From: Pisaster brevispinus
Lineage: Eukaryota; Echinodermata; Asteroidea; Forcipulatida; Asteriidae
Assembly: GCA_023634235.1 (NCBI GenBank)
Contig: JAMKCF010000001.1
Coordinates: forward strand, 18,324,758-18,388,757
Reading direction: 5' to 3'
DNA length: 64,000 bases
Positions within the stretch are counted from its first letter, which is position 1, and every line of letters begins with the position of its first letter. The notes under the pieces were generated by a model, which saw nothing but the letters and a program-made list of their open reading frames with translations, was not told the DNA's origin and did no database searches. The translations under genes and the position numbers were made by a program. Of this stretch, positions 49,191 to 57,514 are shown one piece after another.

Positions 49191-49194
49191 CGGT

Positions 49195-49202
49195 TATAAA
49201 AG
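49195..49202 (+). promoter_or_regulatory. TATA box of the ATPase gene
   Basis: TATAAAAG lies 34 bp upstream of the first in-frame ATG (49236), with GC-rich repeats just before it. Confidence 0.55.
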
Positions 49203-49235
49203 AGCTGGGTGAACTACGATTCCTCATTTTATGCG

Positions 49236-49879
49236 ATGAGTTCGATACTTAAATATCCCTTTACCTGCGTCATCGCAGGGCCTACCGGATCAGGAAAAAC
49301 GCAGTTTGTGACGCAGTTATTAACCCAGCGGGCGGTGATGTCATTCAACCGTCTCCGGAAAATATTGTGTGGTGCTTTGGGGCTTATCAGGATGCTTATG
49401 ACCGGTTGTCCAACACCGTCCCCGACATTCGTTTTGTGGAGGGATTTCCCGACGACCTTCTTACCTCCTTGGATCGAACGAAGAGAAACCTGGTTGTGAT
49501 CGACGACCTCATGTCGGATGCGGGTAATAATAAAAAAATTACCGAACTTTTCACAAAGGGCAGTCATCACCACAATCTGTCTGTTATACTCATACTGCAG
49601 AATCTGTTTTATCGGGGTAAAGAAATGCGCACAATCAGTCTGAACGCGCATTACATGGTACTCTTTAAAAACCCCAGAGATGCTTCACAGATCACGCACT
49701 TGGCACGCCAGATGTATCCTAACAAACCCAAATTCATGGTCGAGGCCTATCGCGACGCGACGAGTTCCCCCTACTCGCTTCTCTTTGTGGACTTGAAACC
49801 GGACACCGAGGAGCACATGCGTCTCAGATCTAACATATTCCAGGGTGAATACCCCACAGTTTACGTTCCGAAGGTATAA
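49236..49879 (+). pseudogene. Polinton packaging ATPase, one frameshift
   Basis: This is an FtsK/HerA-superfamily ATPase that pumps DNA into capsids. Start ATG 49236 follows the TATA box. The Walker A motif GPTGSGKT is at 49278-49301. The frame shifts between about 49330 and 49345; the second frame then gives WCFGAYQDAYDRL, Walker B NLVVIDDLMS (about 49488-49517) and ILILQNLFYRGKEMR, and ends YPTVYVPKV at 49879. Apart from the one-base shift the gene is full length, so either it is recently broken or the shift is a sequence error. Confidence 0.85.
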
Positions 49880-49882
49880 AAT
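49875..49882 (+). promoter_or_regulatory. TATA box overlapping the ATPase stop codon
   Basis: GGTATAAAATAG: the TAA of TATAAA is itself the ATPase stop (49877-49879). The next ATG is 43 bp from its start (49918). Confidence 0.5.
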
Positions 49883-49917
49883 AGTGCCACTCCCACGGTG
49901 GAATTTCATTTGTAAAG

Positions 49918-50244
49918 ATGTCTCGTCGCGTGCACAAGCACGCTCCCTACCTTCACGTATTGGCAACGGGTTCCAAAAAACAGCTCCAGGGGGTGATTGA
50001 CGGAGCCGGCAAAGACCTCATAACCTGTGTCTGTGAGTGCGCCCTCAACGTTTTAAACGGTAACGTTTCCCTGACAGCCGCCGAGAGAACCAAACTGAGA
50101 AGACACAGGCGAGAACTGAGAGAGCTGGCCAACCGGAGGACGAGCCTGCAGAAAAAGAAGAAAGCTTTAACACAGAAGGGAGGTTTTCTTGGTGCACTGC
50201 TGACACCGGTGTTGAGCGCTCTGGGTGGACTGCTATTCAAGTAA
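49918..50244 (+). CDS. Small basic Polinton protein with hydrophobic Gly-rich tail
   Basis: The 108-residue frame is intact. It has ITCVCECALNVLNGN in the middle, a strongly basic helix (LRRHRRELRELANRR) and a C terminus GGFLGALLTPVLSALGGLLF that could insert into membrane or pack in a capsid. This pattern recurs in animal Polintons from memory. I do not assign a function; a minor virion or membrane-active role is a guess. Confidence 0.6.
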   Translation: MSRRVHKHAPYLHVLATGSKKQLQGVIDGAGKDLITCVCECALNVLNGNVSLTAAERTKLRRHRRELRELANRRTSLQKKKKALTQKGGFLGALLTPVLSALGGLLFK

Positions 50245-50246
50245 AC

Positions 50247-50777
50247 GTGATGGAGCACGCTAAGAAAATGGTGCTTGTACCGCAAGACACTCTCGCGAGA
50301 ATGCAGGCGTCTAGACGATTGGAGCAAACACCGGTCACCCGCGTCGTGCACGGTTTGGACAACGACCTGAGAAAGTTGCTGGAAAGACAGGATCTGTCGG
50401 AGGGTGATAAGATCAAGCTTTACCAACAGGCCCTTCAGAGGTATATTGCACTGAACAAGCAGAGGACAGCTCCCCTGTCTATGACCCTCAAGGACGAACA
50501 TACCACCAATTTGGATGGACCTCCCACGTTGAAGAAGGAGCTACCGATCGAAACAACCGAGACAAAACCGTCACTCGGAGTGGCCTTGAAGGAAGAGGTA
50601 GGCGACGACGAAGACGTAAACTACGAAGGATTATCTCAGTTGTTCGCGCCCGCTTCCCATCTTCCGGCCAAGAAAAAGAAAATATCTTTGTTTGCAGCCG
50701 AGACCGCTCTACCGGCCAAGAAGAGGAAAAGTAAACGACGACATTCGACCAGGAAACAAAAGTGGACGGCGTTATAA
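50247..50777 (+). CDS. Hypothetical Polinton protein, 176 aa, basic C terminus
   Basis: Intact frame just 2 bp after the previous gene. The N-terminal part contains MVLVPQDTLARMQ and LSEGDKIKLYQQALQRYI (a helical pair seen in related elements). The C terminus has three basic patches resembling nuclear localisation signals (PAKKKKIS, PAKKRKSKRRHSTRKQK). A second TATAAA overlaps the stop codon (50773-50778). Confidence 0.55.
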   Translation: MMEHAKKMVLVPQDTLARMQASRRLEQTPVTRVVHGLDNDLRKLLERQDLSEGDKIKLYQQALQRYIALNKQRTAPLSMTLKDEHTTNLDGPPTLKKELPIETTETKPSLGVALKEEVGDDEDVNYEGLSQLFAPASHLPAKKKKISLFAAETALPAKKRKSKRRHSTRKQKWTAL

Positions 50778-50778
50778 A
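50773..50778 (+). promoter_or_regulatory. TATAAA overlapping a stop codon, upstream of integrase
   Basis: GTTATAAACC contains the TAA stop of the preceding gene. The integrase ATG lies 165 bp further. Confidence 0.4.
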
Positions 50779-50942
50779 CCAAGCACCGGCCCTCCGATCC
50801 TTCATTACAAAGCCGGCTTTCGCCATGGAGTGTTGTCCTCCTCCTAAACCAGAGTGCGCACCGCAAAACATACTGAAAAAACTCCGCTGCTTGTGGGTGT
50901 GTTGCAACAGCACACTCGTCATCGAAGATTCAAATTTCGTCG

Positions 50943-52028
50943 ATGGAGGAGTACCTAAAGAAGGTGTATTACGACACAAACCATCCTTCTGGTTTCGGTG
51001 GTGTGGATGCTGTCTACCGCGCGGTTCAAAAAGACGGAGTGGACATCAGCAGGAAACAGGTCATTAGATGGTTGCGCCAACAACCTACTTATACGCTACA
51101 TAAACCCATCCGGAGACGTTTCAAACGAAATCGGGTCATCGTGGGTGGTATCGATCATCAGTGGCAGGCGGATCTGGTAGACGTGGCCTCACTCTCTCGG
51201 TACAATGACGGCCGCAGATTTTTACTGACGAGCATCGCCTGGGTCGTTCCCCTCAGGGATAAAACGGGGACGTCGCTAATAAAAGCCTTCGAACGTATTT
51301 TACGGGATGGGCGTAAACCACGCGCGCTCCAGACGGATAAAGGTTCTGAGTTTACAAACCGCAAATTTCAGAATTTCTTGACAAAGAATAACATTGAATT
51401 CTTTACCACTCAAAACGAAACAAAAGCCAGCGTGGTGGAGAGGTTCAATAGGACCCTTGAAACAAAAATGTGGAAATACTTCACTGCCCAAAACACCTAC
51501 GCCTATGCTACCGTATTACCGAAGCTGGTGTCTGCCTACAACCGCTCGTTTCACAGGAGTATAAAGAGAATGCCGGTCTCCGTCACCCCTGCAAACTCCG
51601 AGGTCGTTTGGCGCACGTTGTACGGCACCCCCAACGATGAACGGTCCACCGTCACAACCTTCAAGTTTAACGTGGGGGATACGGTTCGCATAAGTATGGC
51701 AGCGAGAACGTTTAGTAAGGGTTATCTCCCCAACTGGACCACCGAACTTTTTACCATCAGCGATAGAATTCCACGGGACCCTCCAGTGTACATTTTGACA
51801 GATTACGACGGCGAAGAAGTGAAGGGCACGTTTTACGAACAAGAACTGCAAAGAGTGGACAAAAAGGACGACATGTACGAAGTAGAGAAGGTGTTACGCA
51901 CTAGAAAGCGTCGTGGTGTGGCGGAATATTTTGTGAAGTGGCTCGGTTATCCCGACAAGTTCAACAGCTGGGTGAGGGGACTAGTCGGTATATATTACGC
52001 GACTTACGAACAACCGGGCAACATTTGA
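50943..52028 (+). CDS. int: Polinton integrase with chromodomain, 361 aa
   Basis: This is a retroviral-type (rve) integrase that inserts the element DNA. The catalytic triad is visible: D77 in QWQADLVDV, D132 in LQTDKGSEF and E166 in ASVVERFNRTLE, with 33 residues between the last two. Residues about 311-345 form a chromodomain (YEVEKVLRTRKRRG, YFVKWLGYPDKFNSWV), which can guide insertion to chromatin. The frame is intact up to the last dozen residues, where NSWV is followed by an unusual tail, possibly after a late shift. It fits the family length of 350-400 residues and is one of the best-preserved genes here. Confidence 0.92.
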   Translation: MEEYLKKVYYDTNHPSGFGGVDAVYRAVQKDGVDISRKQVIRWLRQQPTYTLHKPIRRRFKRNRVIVGGIDHQWQADLVDVASLSRYNDGRRFLLTSIAWVVPLRDKTGTSLIKAFERILRDGRKPRALQTDKGSEFTNRKFQNFLTKNNIEFFTTQNETKASVVERFNRTLETKMWKYFTAQNTYAYATVLPKLVSAYNRSFHRSIKRMPVSVTPANSEVVWRTLYGTPNDERSTVTTFKFNVGDTVRISMAARTFSKGYLPNWTTELFTISDRIPRDPPVYILTDYDGEEVKGTFYEQELQRVDKKDDMYEVEKVLRTRKRRGVAEYFVKWLGYPDKFNSWVRGLVGIYYATYEQPGNI

Positions 52029-52047
52029 CGCGTGAGACGACCTCGAG

Positions 52048-52791
52048 ATGGATTCCTTTTACATGACGCTCCCCAGCAACAGCAGCATGGATACTTACCC
52101 GGACAACGCGCTGAGTCACTACAGCGTGAACTTACCCTCTGCTCTGTCGTTCGATGGGGTGTGGGAGGTGTGTCTCGCCGAGATAAGTTACCCGCGAAGG
52201 TGGCTCAACATCGTAGATGGTCACAACCACATCTACTGCAACGCCGGAGAGACTGAAGGAGGCGTACATCTTCACACCATTCCAGAGGGTTTTTACCAGA
52301 CACCGGATGAGTTACTCACAAAGATTACACCCTCGATCGAACACGGCGACACAATACGCATCAAGTACAACAAGTACCTTCAAAAAGTGATCGTCAGAAC
52401 GATCGACGGTGTCAGCATTACTTTCGTCGAGCGTCTGGGTCAATTGTTTGGATTTAACAAGGCTATGGCCATCACCGGTATAGAGAAAGCACCCCGCGTC
52501 GTGGATATGAAGCAAATCCACAGCCTGTTTGTGTACACCGACATCATCGAATACAACATCGTCGGGGACACGAGAGCACCTCTTCTACGAAATGTGGGCG
52601 TGGAAGGCGAATATGGGGATACCGTAACAAAGACGTACGACAGTCCGCATTACGTTCCCCTGAAACAGAAATTCATCAGCACCATCAAGATAGATATAAG
52701 GGACGACGTAGGCGATTATATCCCATTCGTCGGCGGGAAGGTCATAGTGAAACTACATTTTAGAAAGCGTCGCTCCACGTGCTTTAACTGA
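52048..52791 (+). CDS. Polinton minor capsid (penton-like) protein, 247 aa
   Basis: Intact frame beginning MDSFYMTLPSNSSMD. Motifs typical of the single jelly-roll penton protein of Polintons are present: DGVWEVCLAEISYPRRW, GFYQTPDELLTKI, RLGQLFGFN and SLFVYTDIIEYNIVGD, then PLLRNV and YVPL. It would form the fivefold vertices of a capsid. It lies 19 bp after the integrase and is followed by the PX-like gene. Confidence 0.85.
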   Translation: MDSFYMTLPSNSSMDTYPDNALSHYSVNLPSALSFDGVWEVCLAEISYPRRWLNIVDGHNHIYCNAGETEGGVHLHTIPEGFYQTPDELLTKITPSIEHGDTIRIKYNKYLQKVIVRTIDGVSITFVERLGQLFGFNKAMAITGIEKAPRVVDMKQIHSLFVYTDIIEYNIVGDTRAPLLRNVGVEGEYGDTVTKTYDSPHYVPLKQKFISTIKIDIRDDVGDYIPFVGGKVIVKLHFRKRRSTCFN

Positions 52792-52808
52792 TCGAAACAT
52801 CCGACATC

Positions 52809-53204
52809 ATGAGACGCCATTTCGTATCCCAACCCGGACACTATGTCGACCACTACACGCGACAATTGGGGCGTGGCTATCCCGTCTTTCACGGCGGTCG
52901 CACTCAGAAAGGATTCGGTCTTGGAAATATATTGGGCGGGCTCTTCCGAACGGCCATGCCCCTGATCAAGCAGGGGGGCCAAAACTTTTGGCCGTCAAGC
53001 CCTCCGGACCGGCATGGGAATCGCGCAAGACGCCCTGGAAGGAAAGAACATAAAATCGGCAGCGCAGTCAAGACTCAAACAGACTGGCCGTCGTATAGCT
53101 AGGCGGGTGATTCAGAATGTGGATTCCCGACAGACCCGACCGGTTAGACGGAACATAAAAAGAAAACACACTCGGAAAAGAGCCACTTCTACATCTGGTT
53201 CGAG
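52809..53204 (+). pseudogene. PX-like Polinton protein, frameshifted and fused
   Basis: The start has YPVFHGGRTQKGFGLGNILG and LFRTAMPLIKQGG, reminiscent of adenovirus pVI/pX-type cement or DNA-binding proteins. At a G6 run (52973-52978) the frame changes; the other frame continues with GMGIAQDALEGKNIKSAAQ and a basic Arg/Lys stretch. At about 53195-53204 (GSS) it runs straight into capsid protein sequence, so its own end and the capsid start have been lost. Confidence 0.65.
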
Positions 53205-54350
53205 CGAGGAATACATCGATCCTTCCCAGACTCAACTCTACGTCAAGGTGAAGGTGACTAAGGGTGACGGCGGCGACCTGGTCGAGACGGACGTGGTCGG
53301 TCCGTGCAACCTGTTTTTACAGACCCTCTTCAGCCAGGTCGACGTGACCCTTAATGAGCGACTGATTTCCGCCTCCACTCCCACGTAAGACGCTGCTCAG
53401 TTACGACAAAGGAGCCAAGGCATCTCAGCTGACGGCTTCGGGTTGGTCTAAGGACTCTGCCGGTAAGATGGATAACGTCAACTGCACGGCCGGTGATGCA
53501 GAAACAAACGTGGGCTTGCAAAAACAGACGTAAACGGATCCTGAACAGTCGAATCGTAGACCTGATCGGGCCCAATCACGGAGATTTGTTCTTCCAGGAC
53601 AAACACTTAATCAACGGAGTTGATCTGAAAATAAAACTGATTCCCAGCAGCGACGCCTTTTGTCTCATGGCTTCCGGGGACGCCTCCGCCTTCAAGATAA
53701 AGATTGTGGACGCGTCGTTGTTTGTGCGAAGGGTAACTGTCAGCTCCGCGGTGATGCTCGGACACATCAAAGCTCTGGAAAAAGGGACCGCCAAGTATCC
53801 CCTCCGACGCGTCGTCTGTAAAATGATGTCCGTACCAAGGGGAAACCTAACACTCACTCAGGATCACGTGTTCTTGGGCCAGCTACCCAACAGAATCGTT
53901 GTGGGCTGCTTGTCCAACGCCGCCTTCAACGGGTCGTACTCCAAAAACCCGTTCAACTTCCAGCATTTTAACGCCAACTACCTGTCGGTGCACGTCAACG
54001 GCGAACAGATCCCCCACACGCCTCTGAAACCGGATTTCGCCAAAGGAAGGAAGAACTGCGTCAGAGCCTATCACACGCTGTTCTCCGGCATGGATAAAAT
54101 GTACATGAACGAAGGCAACGACATTAGTCTGAGCGACTACCCCGACGGGTATACACTGTACGCCTTCGACCTGACCCCCGACTTGGCATGCGGCGGACAC
54201 TTCAGCTTGGTGAAGCACGGAAACCTTCGTCTGGACATGCACTTTGCCTCGCCCCTCGAGGAGACCATCAACGTCATCATCTACGCCGAGTTCAACAACA
54301 TCTTGGAGATTGATCAAGCTCGTAACATCATTTTCGACTACAACAGCTAG
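53200..54350 (+). pseudogene. Polinton major capsid protein, N terminus deleted and frameshifted
   Basis: A double jelly-roll capsid protein. The surviving sequence starts at EEYIDPSQTQLYVKVKV, lacking the usual first 60-80 residues. It goes through VVGPCNLFLQTLFSQVDV and ends in a stop at 53386-53388. A second section (53395-53520) continues in another frame, and the long third section (to 54350) has LFFQDKHLINGVDLKI, FLGQLPNRIVVG, KNPFNFQHFN and YTLYAFDLTPDL. At least two frame changes (near 53386 and 53525). The final 270 codons are well preserved. Confidence 0.85.
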
Positions 54351-54361
54351 ACGGAACGATC

Positions 54362-54828
54362 ATGGACACCGGCGAGATAACGTCGATCTTAAAGAGAGAC
54401 CGCTGTACCTATCAAGTCTTCAGGGGAGTGTTTGCGAGTGACAGATTACCGAGGCACCATCTCCCGCATCCCAGCGCCGTCGTAGTCAATACGGATCCTT
54501 CAACCAAGCCGGGTCAGCACTGGGTGGCCATTTACATCACCAGGGACAGCGTGGGTGAATACTTTGACTCTTACGGACGACCCCCAAGCCTGTCGCCTAT
54601 CACAACTTTTCTCAAAAAGAACACTCGTCAGATTGTACATAATCGGCTGTATGCGGTCAATATTCTCTGTTTTTCCTATTACACCGTTGTCGAGATGTCG
54701 ACATGGGCAGCATCGTCGGGTTTTTCTCGACCGATAAACAGGAAAATGATATTGCGGTAAATGAGTTTATCAGAGAACACTTTCCAGGCGTCAACACAAA
54801 GGTGTATGACTTGTCTTTTATAAAATGA
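54362..54828 (+). pseudogene. Polinton adenain-like cysteine protease, frameshifted
   Basis: This is the maturation protease of the capsid. ATG 54362 follows the capsid stop by 9 bp. The catalytic His is in GQHWVAIYI and the acidic partner in EYFDSYGRPP. Near 54648 the frame shifts; the frame that follows has the catalytic Cys in CGQYSLFFLLHRC and ends FPGVNTKVYDLSFIK at 54826-54828. Without the shift the protein would be about 155 residues, close to the family size. Confidence 0.8.
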
Positions 54829-55380
54829 GGGGGGGGGGTGTGGGGGTGTTCTTTATTCATGTTTGATAACAGTATGGCCCATTTTGATTAATTTTGTGGG
54901 GGGTGGTATTTACTTTAATTTTATTTGATAATTATAGCGAGTTGTGGCGGTTATGTTTATGACGTTTTGTTTACTTAATAAAGTCTCTGAACACGGATAT
55001 AATACATCTATTGTGTTTGTTTGTTGGTTTGTTGTCCCGTTGTCTCCGCAGCCCCTTTTCACATTTTGCAGATGACAAACTCAACCCGACCCTTTAAATC
55101 GTAAGTACGTTTCATTTATCCTTATGACTGTTAATTAAAGATACGGACCCTTTAGAAAACAATAAGCATAAAACAATAAGACGCTGGATACGGTACATTT
55201 ACTTTCTTTTTAAAACTTCTTTATTGATAACAATTGTGCGGTCGATACAATTCCAATTACATTTTTAACACAAGCTTTAATGAAAACAACTATACGGTCT
55301 TACAATTCCGATTACTTTTTTTAACATATGAAAGAAACAAACGAGGAAAGGCGTAGTTATAGTTACTCCGATCCTTTTAA
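54829..55380. other. Convergent intergenic region with poly(A) signals
   Basis: It separates plus and minus strand genes. A G-rich run starts at 54828, and AATAAAG at 54977-54983 is a poly(A) signal for the plus genes. A repeated segment with tctt..acaatt..gattac occurs near 55235 and 55295. No genes. Confidence 0.5.
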
Positions 55381-55860
55381 TCAATCAAGAGGTGAGGCCA
55401 TTACAAAACCCAGGAGTTTGGTGACGTTGGGAAACAAATACGAATTGAATGTTTTTGCGATATCCTCGGTTTCGGTTTTCCACACCATCAGGATATCTTG
55501 AATTATATCGTTCAGAGTTTCTTTGGTCAGATCCGCATGCATAAAACCACCGTCGACCAAAAGTCGACATGCAGCGAGGAATACATCGATGATCTCATTC
55601 CCGTCTATGGATGACACCACATGTTCGTAATGTTCGGAAACAAAGTCCTCCACGTGATACTCTGGTGTGTCGCCGAAAAATAGACAGGCGTGGTCAACCT
55701 GGCTGGGCCAGTGCTATTGACAGCCTTCGCAGGGAAGTTGTTGTTGTATATGTTGCACCCTCTGCACTATGCGATCCTTCACTATTCTACCCAGAATCCT
55801 CTTGAGGAGTAGTCTGACTCGGCCTCTACAACGCAAGACGTCATCGTCTGTAGCGGGAAC
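55381..55860 (-). pseudogene. Polinton protein with CxxC...HxC motif, in-frame stop
   Basis: The minus strand reads RILGRIVKDRIVQRVQHIQQ, then a CEGC motif, an in-frame TAG near 55717, then a HWPSQVDHACLFF stretch and 90 more codons ending LLGFVMASPLD. The Cys pair followed by His and Cys looks like a small zinc site and recurs, from memory, in other animal Polintons. Function is unknown. The start was not resolved; it lies just downstream of the WW-PC4 gene. Confidence 0.5.
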
Positions 55861-55873
55861 AGAAAGGAAACAG

Positions 55874-56512
55874 TTAGGAGTCGCTTATCTTACTCAGTGC
55901 GTTGTTGACGTCGGTGGCGTGACTCATCAATTCAAACCACTGTTCTGCCGGGAGGTTCAAACCCTTCTCCCCCGCCAGCATCTTACTGTGAACTTCGTTC
56001 CAGTAGTATTCTCTGATATTGACGTAGGGTAAACCCTTGAAAAGCTTTACAGTAATAAAACGCTCACCGCCGATTGGAAACTTGACTGCCTTCCTGTCGT
56101 TCTCCTCCTGGTCAGGATCGGGCTCGAATCTGCGCTTTCTGCTGGGCATTTTCCCCTTCACGTGCTTCAACGGCACGGCGGCTGGTCCCGAGGCGTCGTC
56201 TCGTGCAGTACCCAGTTCGGCCATGGCACCTAACAATACGTCGGACTTGGGTTTGTTGGGCAACATCTTCTGCTCCCGCTGCTGGGTAGTCACATCTTGG
56301 AGGTTCCACACGCTGTGTCGTGTGTACACATTGAAATAGTACACCCTACCGTTTGAACTCGTGGCTTCACGCCAACCGGCTTCATACATGACGTGAGAAA
56401 TATCACGGGTGTTTTCGGTTTCAACTCCCGCATCCACCATCGGTGGCGGTGGGTTCGGTACCGGGCTGTTATTCTCGGCAGAGTCAGTGTTCACCTTCGG
56501 AAGAGCAGCCAT
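55874..56512 (-). CDS. WW domain - PC4/SUB1-like fusion protein, 212 aa
   Basis: Intact frame from ATG 56512. Residues 47-69 match a WW domain (W47, Y58-Y59, N61, T64, W69: GWREATSSNGRVYYFNVYT). Residues about 144-209 match the single-stranded DNA-binding domain of transcription coactivator PC4/SUB1: FPIGGERFITVKLFKGLPYV, IREYYWNE and GEKGLNLPAEQWFELM. A basic KKRRF-like patch lies between. It may bind ssDNA during replication or help late transcription; the WW part could recruit Pro-rich partners such as the RNA polymerase II tail. TATATAAG lies upstream at 56605-56612. Confidence 0.8.
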   Translation of the reverse strand: MAALPKVNTDSAENNSPVPNPPPPMVDAGVETENTRDISHVMYEAGWREATSSNGRVYYFNVYTRHSVWNLQDVTTQQREQKMLPNKPKSDVLLGAMAELGTARDDASGPAAVPLKHVKGKMPSRKRRFEPDPDQEENDRKAVKFPIGGERFITVKLFKGLPYVNIREYYWNEVHSKMLAGEKGLNLPAEQWFELMSHATDVNNALSKISDS

Positions 56513-56604
56513 CGTATCGGTATGTGTGAGACAGAAAATAAAGGTTCTTGCTTCAATACGTTCGGTTTTCAGCGTAAGTAATGAATTCGGAAAGAATAAT
56601 CCTA

Positions 56605-56612
56605 CTTATATA
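56605..56612 (-). promoter_or_regulatory. TATA box of the WW-PC4 gene
   Basis: TATATAAG on the minus strand about 93 bp upstream of ATG 56512; the surrounding sequence also reads TATATAAAAG on the plus strand. Confidence 0.45.
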
Positions 56613-56666
56613 AAAGCCGAGAACGTCACTTACCTAAATTTAATCGACCAATCAGAAAGGAGTTAA

Positions 56667-56965
56667 GGGCCGCGTGGAAAACGTGTCCGGACGTGTTCGA
56701 TATGGGGCGGGGCATGACGTCATAGCCTCGTCAACCAAACACAAAGGAACAAAGGGCCGTATGGGATGCTTGTCAGGACGTGTTCGCTAGTGAAGCGTGA
56801 CGTCATAGACTCATCAACAACAAAAAAGAAAGGAACAAAGGGCCGTATGGGAAGCTTGTCAGGACGTGTTCGCTAGTGAAGCGTGACGTCATAGACTCAT
56901 CAACAACAAAAAAGAAAGGAACAAAGGGTCGTATGGCAAACGTGTCCGGGCGTGTTCAGAACGAG
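56667..56965 (+). repeat. 86-bp tandem repeat with TGACGTCA sites, Polinton right end
   Basis: Four units start at 56667, 56754, 56840 and 56926 (gggccg/gggtcg). Three contain the palindrome TGACGTCA, the consensus CREB/ATF site, and all have cgtgtccgg/cttgtcagg with acgtgttcg. It lies between the WW-PC4 promoter and the right inverted repeat. Confidence 0.85.
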
Positions 56966-56993
56966 GTGGTGCAGACATATTCGAGAAAAAAAA

Positions 56994-57508
56994 GAAAAAA
57001 AGACAGAGCTGGAGACTGGGCAACCACTTTTTTATCTCTTCCGCTACGTCTTGTCAGACGCAGAGGAATCGACCCCTTTGTTTTCACTTCGTGAAAATAC
57101 AAACGAGACGCGTGCGTCTCGTTTGTGCTGCGTGGTTAGGACTTCGGCGCTCCGTGATTTTAAAAAATCACTCCCGCACCTCTCAACTGCGGGCAAACGA
57201 TAACGGTTTGCCCGCAGTTACACTGTCGTGAGACAACTCCTTGCGGTGTTTCACACCGCGCAACATGATGCCTTGCATCATGTTCACACGTCGACCCTTT
57301 CGGGTCTCCCGAACACTAGCGTGAACCACACAACTCCCCACTCCGTGGCTCGCCTTTGTCCCACCACTTCGTGGCGTTCACCACAACCACGCCCCCACAA
57401 TCCACCGTCACGCGGTGGCGGGTCATTGCTCGGAAAAAATTCCGAGCAATTCCGAGCAACAGGGTTGCTCGCAAATAATCCTGCCTATGTTCCTTAACAT
57501 ATACTACT
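56994..57508 (-). repeat. Polinton right terminal inverted repeat
   Basis: Reverse complement of 42382-42896 with few differences, such as attatttgcg against attttttgcg near the outer end. It carries the same series of palindromes. Confidence 0.92.
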
Positions 57509-57514
57509 GCGGGA
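57509..57514. repeat. Polinton target-site duplication, right copy (gcggga)
   Basis: GCGGGA follows the last CT of the right inverted repeat. The Helitron frame resumes here with codon 57513. Confidence 0.9.

Larger units (their letters stand above)
42382..57508 (+). mobile_element. Polinton/Maverick element, 15,127 bp
   Basis: It is bounded by 515-bp terminal inverted repeats that start with AG, and by a 6-bp target duplication. It encodes the core set of this virus-like transposon: protein-primed-type DNA polymerase B (remnant), retroviral-type integrase, FtsK/HerA-like packaging ATPase, minor and major capsid proteins and an adenain-like protease, plus a zinc-finger gene, two small basic proteins, a PX-like protein and, on the minus strand, a small Cys-motif gene and a WW-PC4 gene. 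Polymerase is largely deleted and several genes are frameshifted, so the copy cannot replicate alone. Inverted repeats differ at few positions, so the insertion is fairly young. Confidence 0.93.

Noticed and set aside
42382..57508. Integrated adenovirus or other exogenous virus
   Set aside because: The 6-bp target duplication, AG-start inverted repeats, integrase with chromodomain and gene set are those of a Polinton/Maverick.
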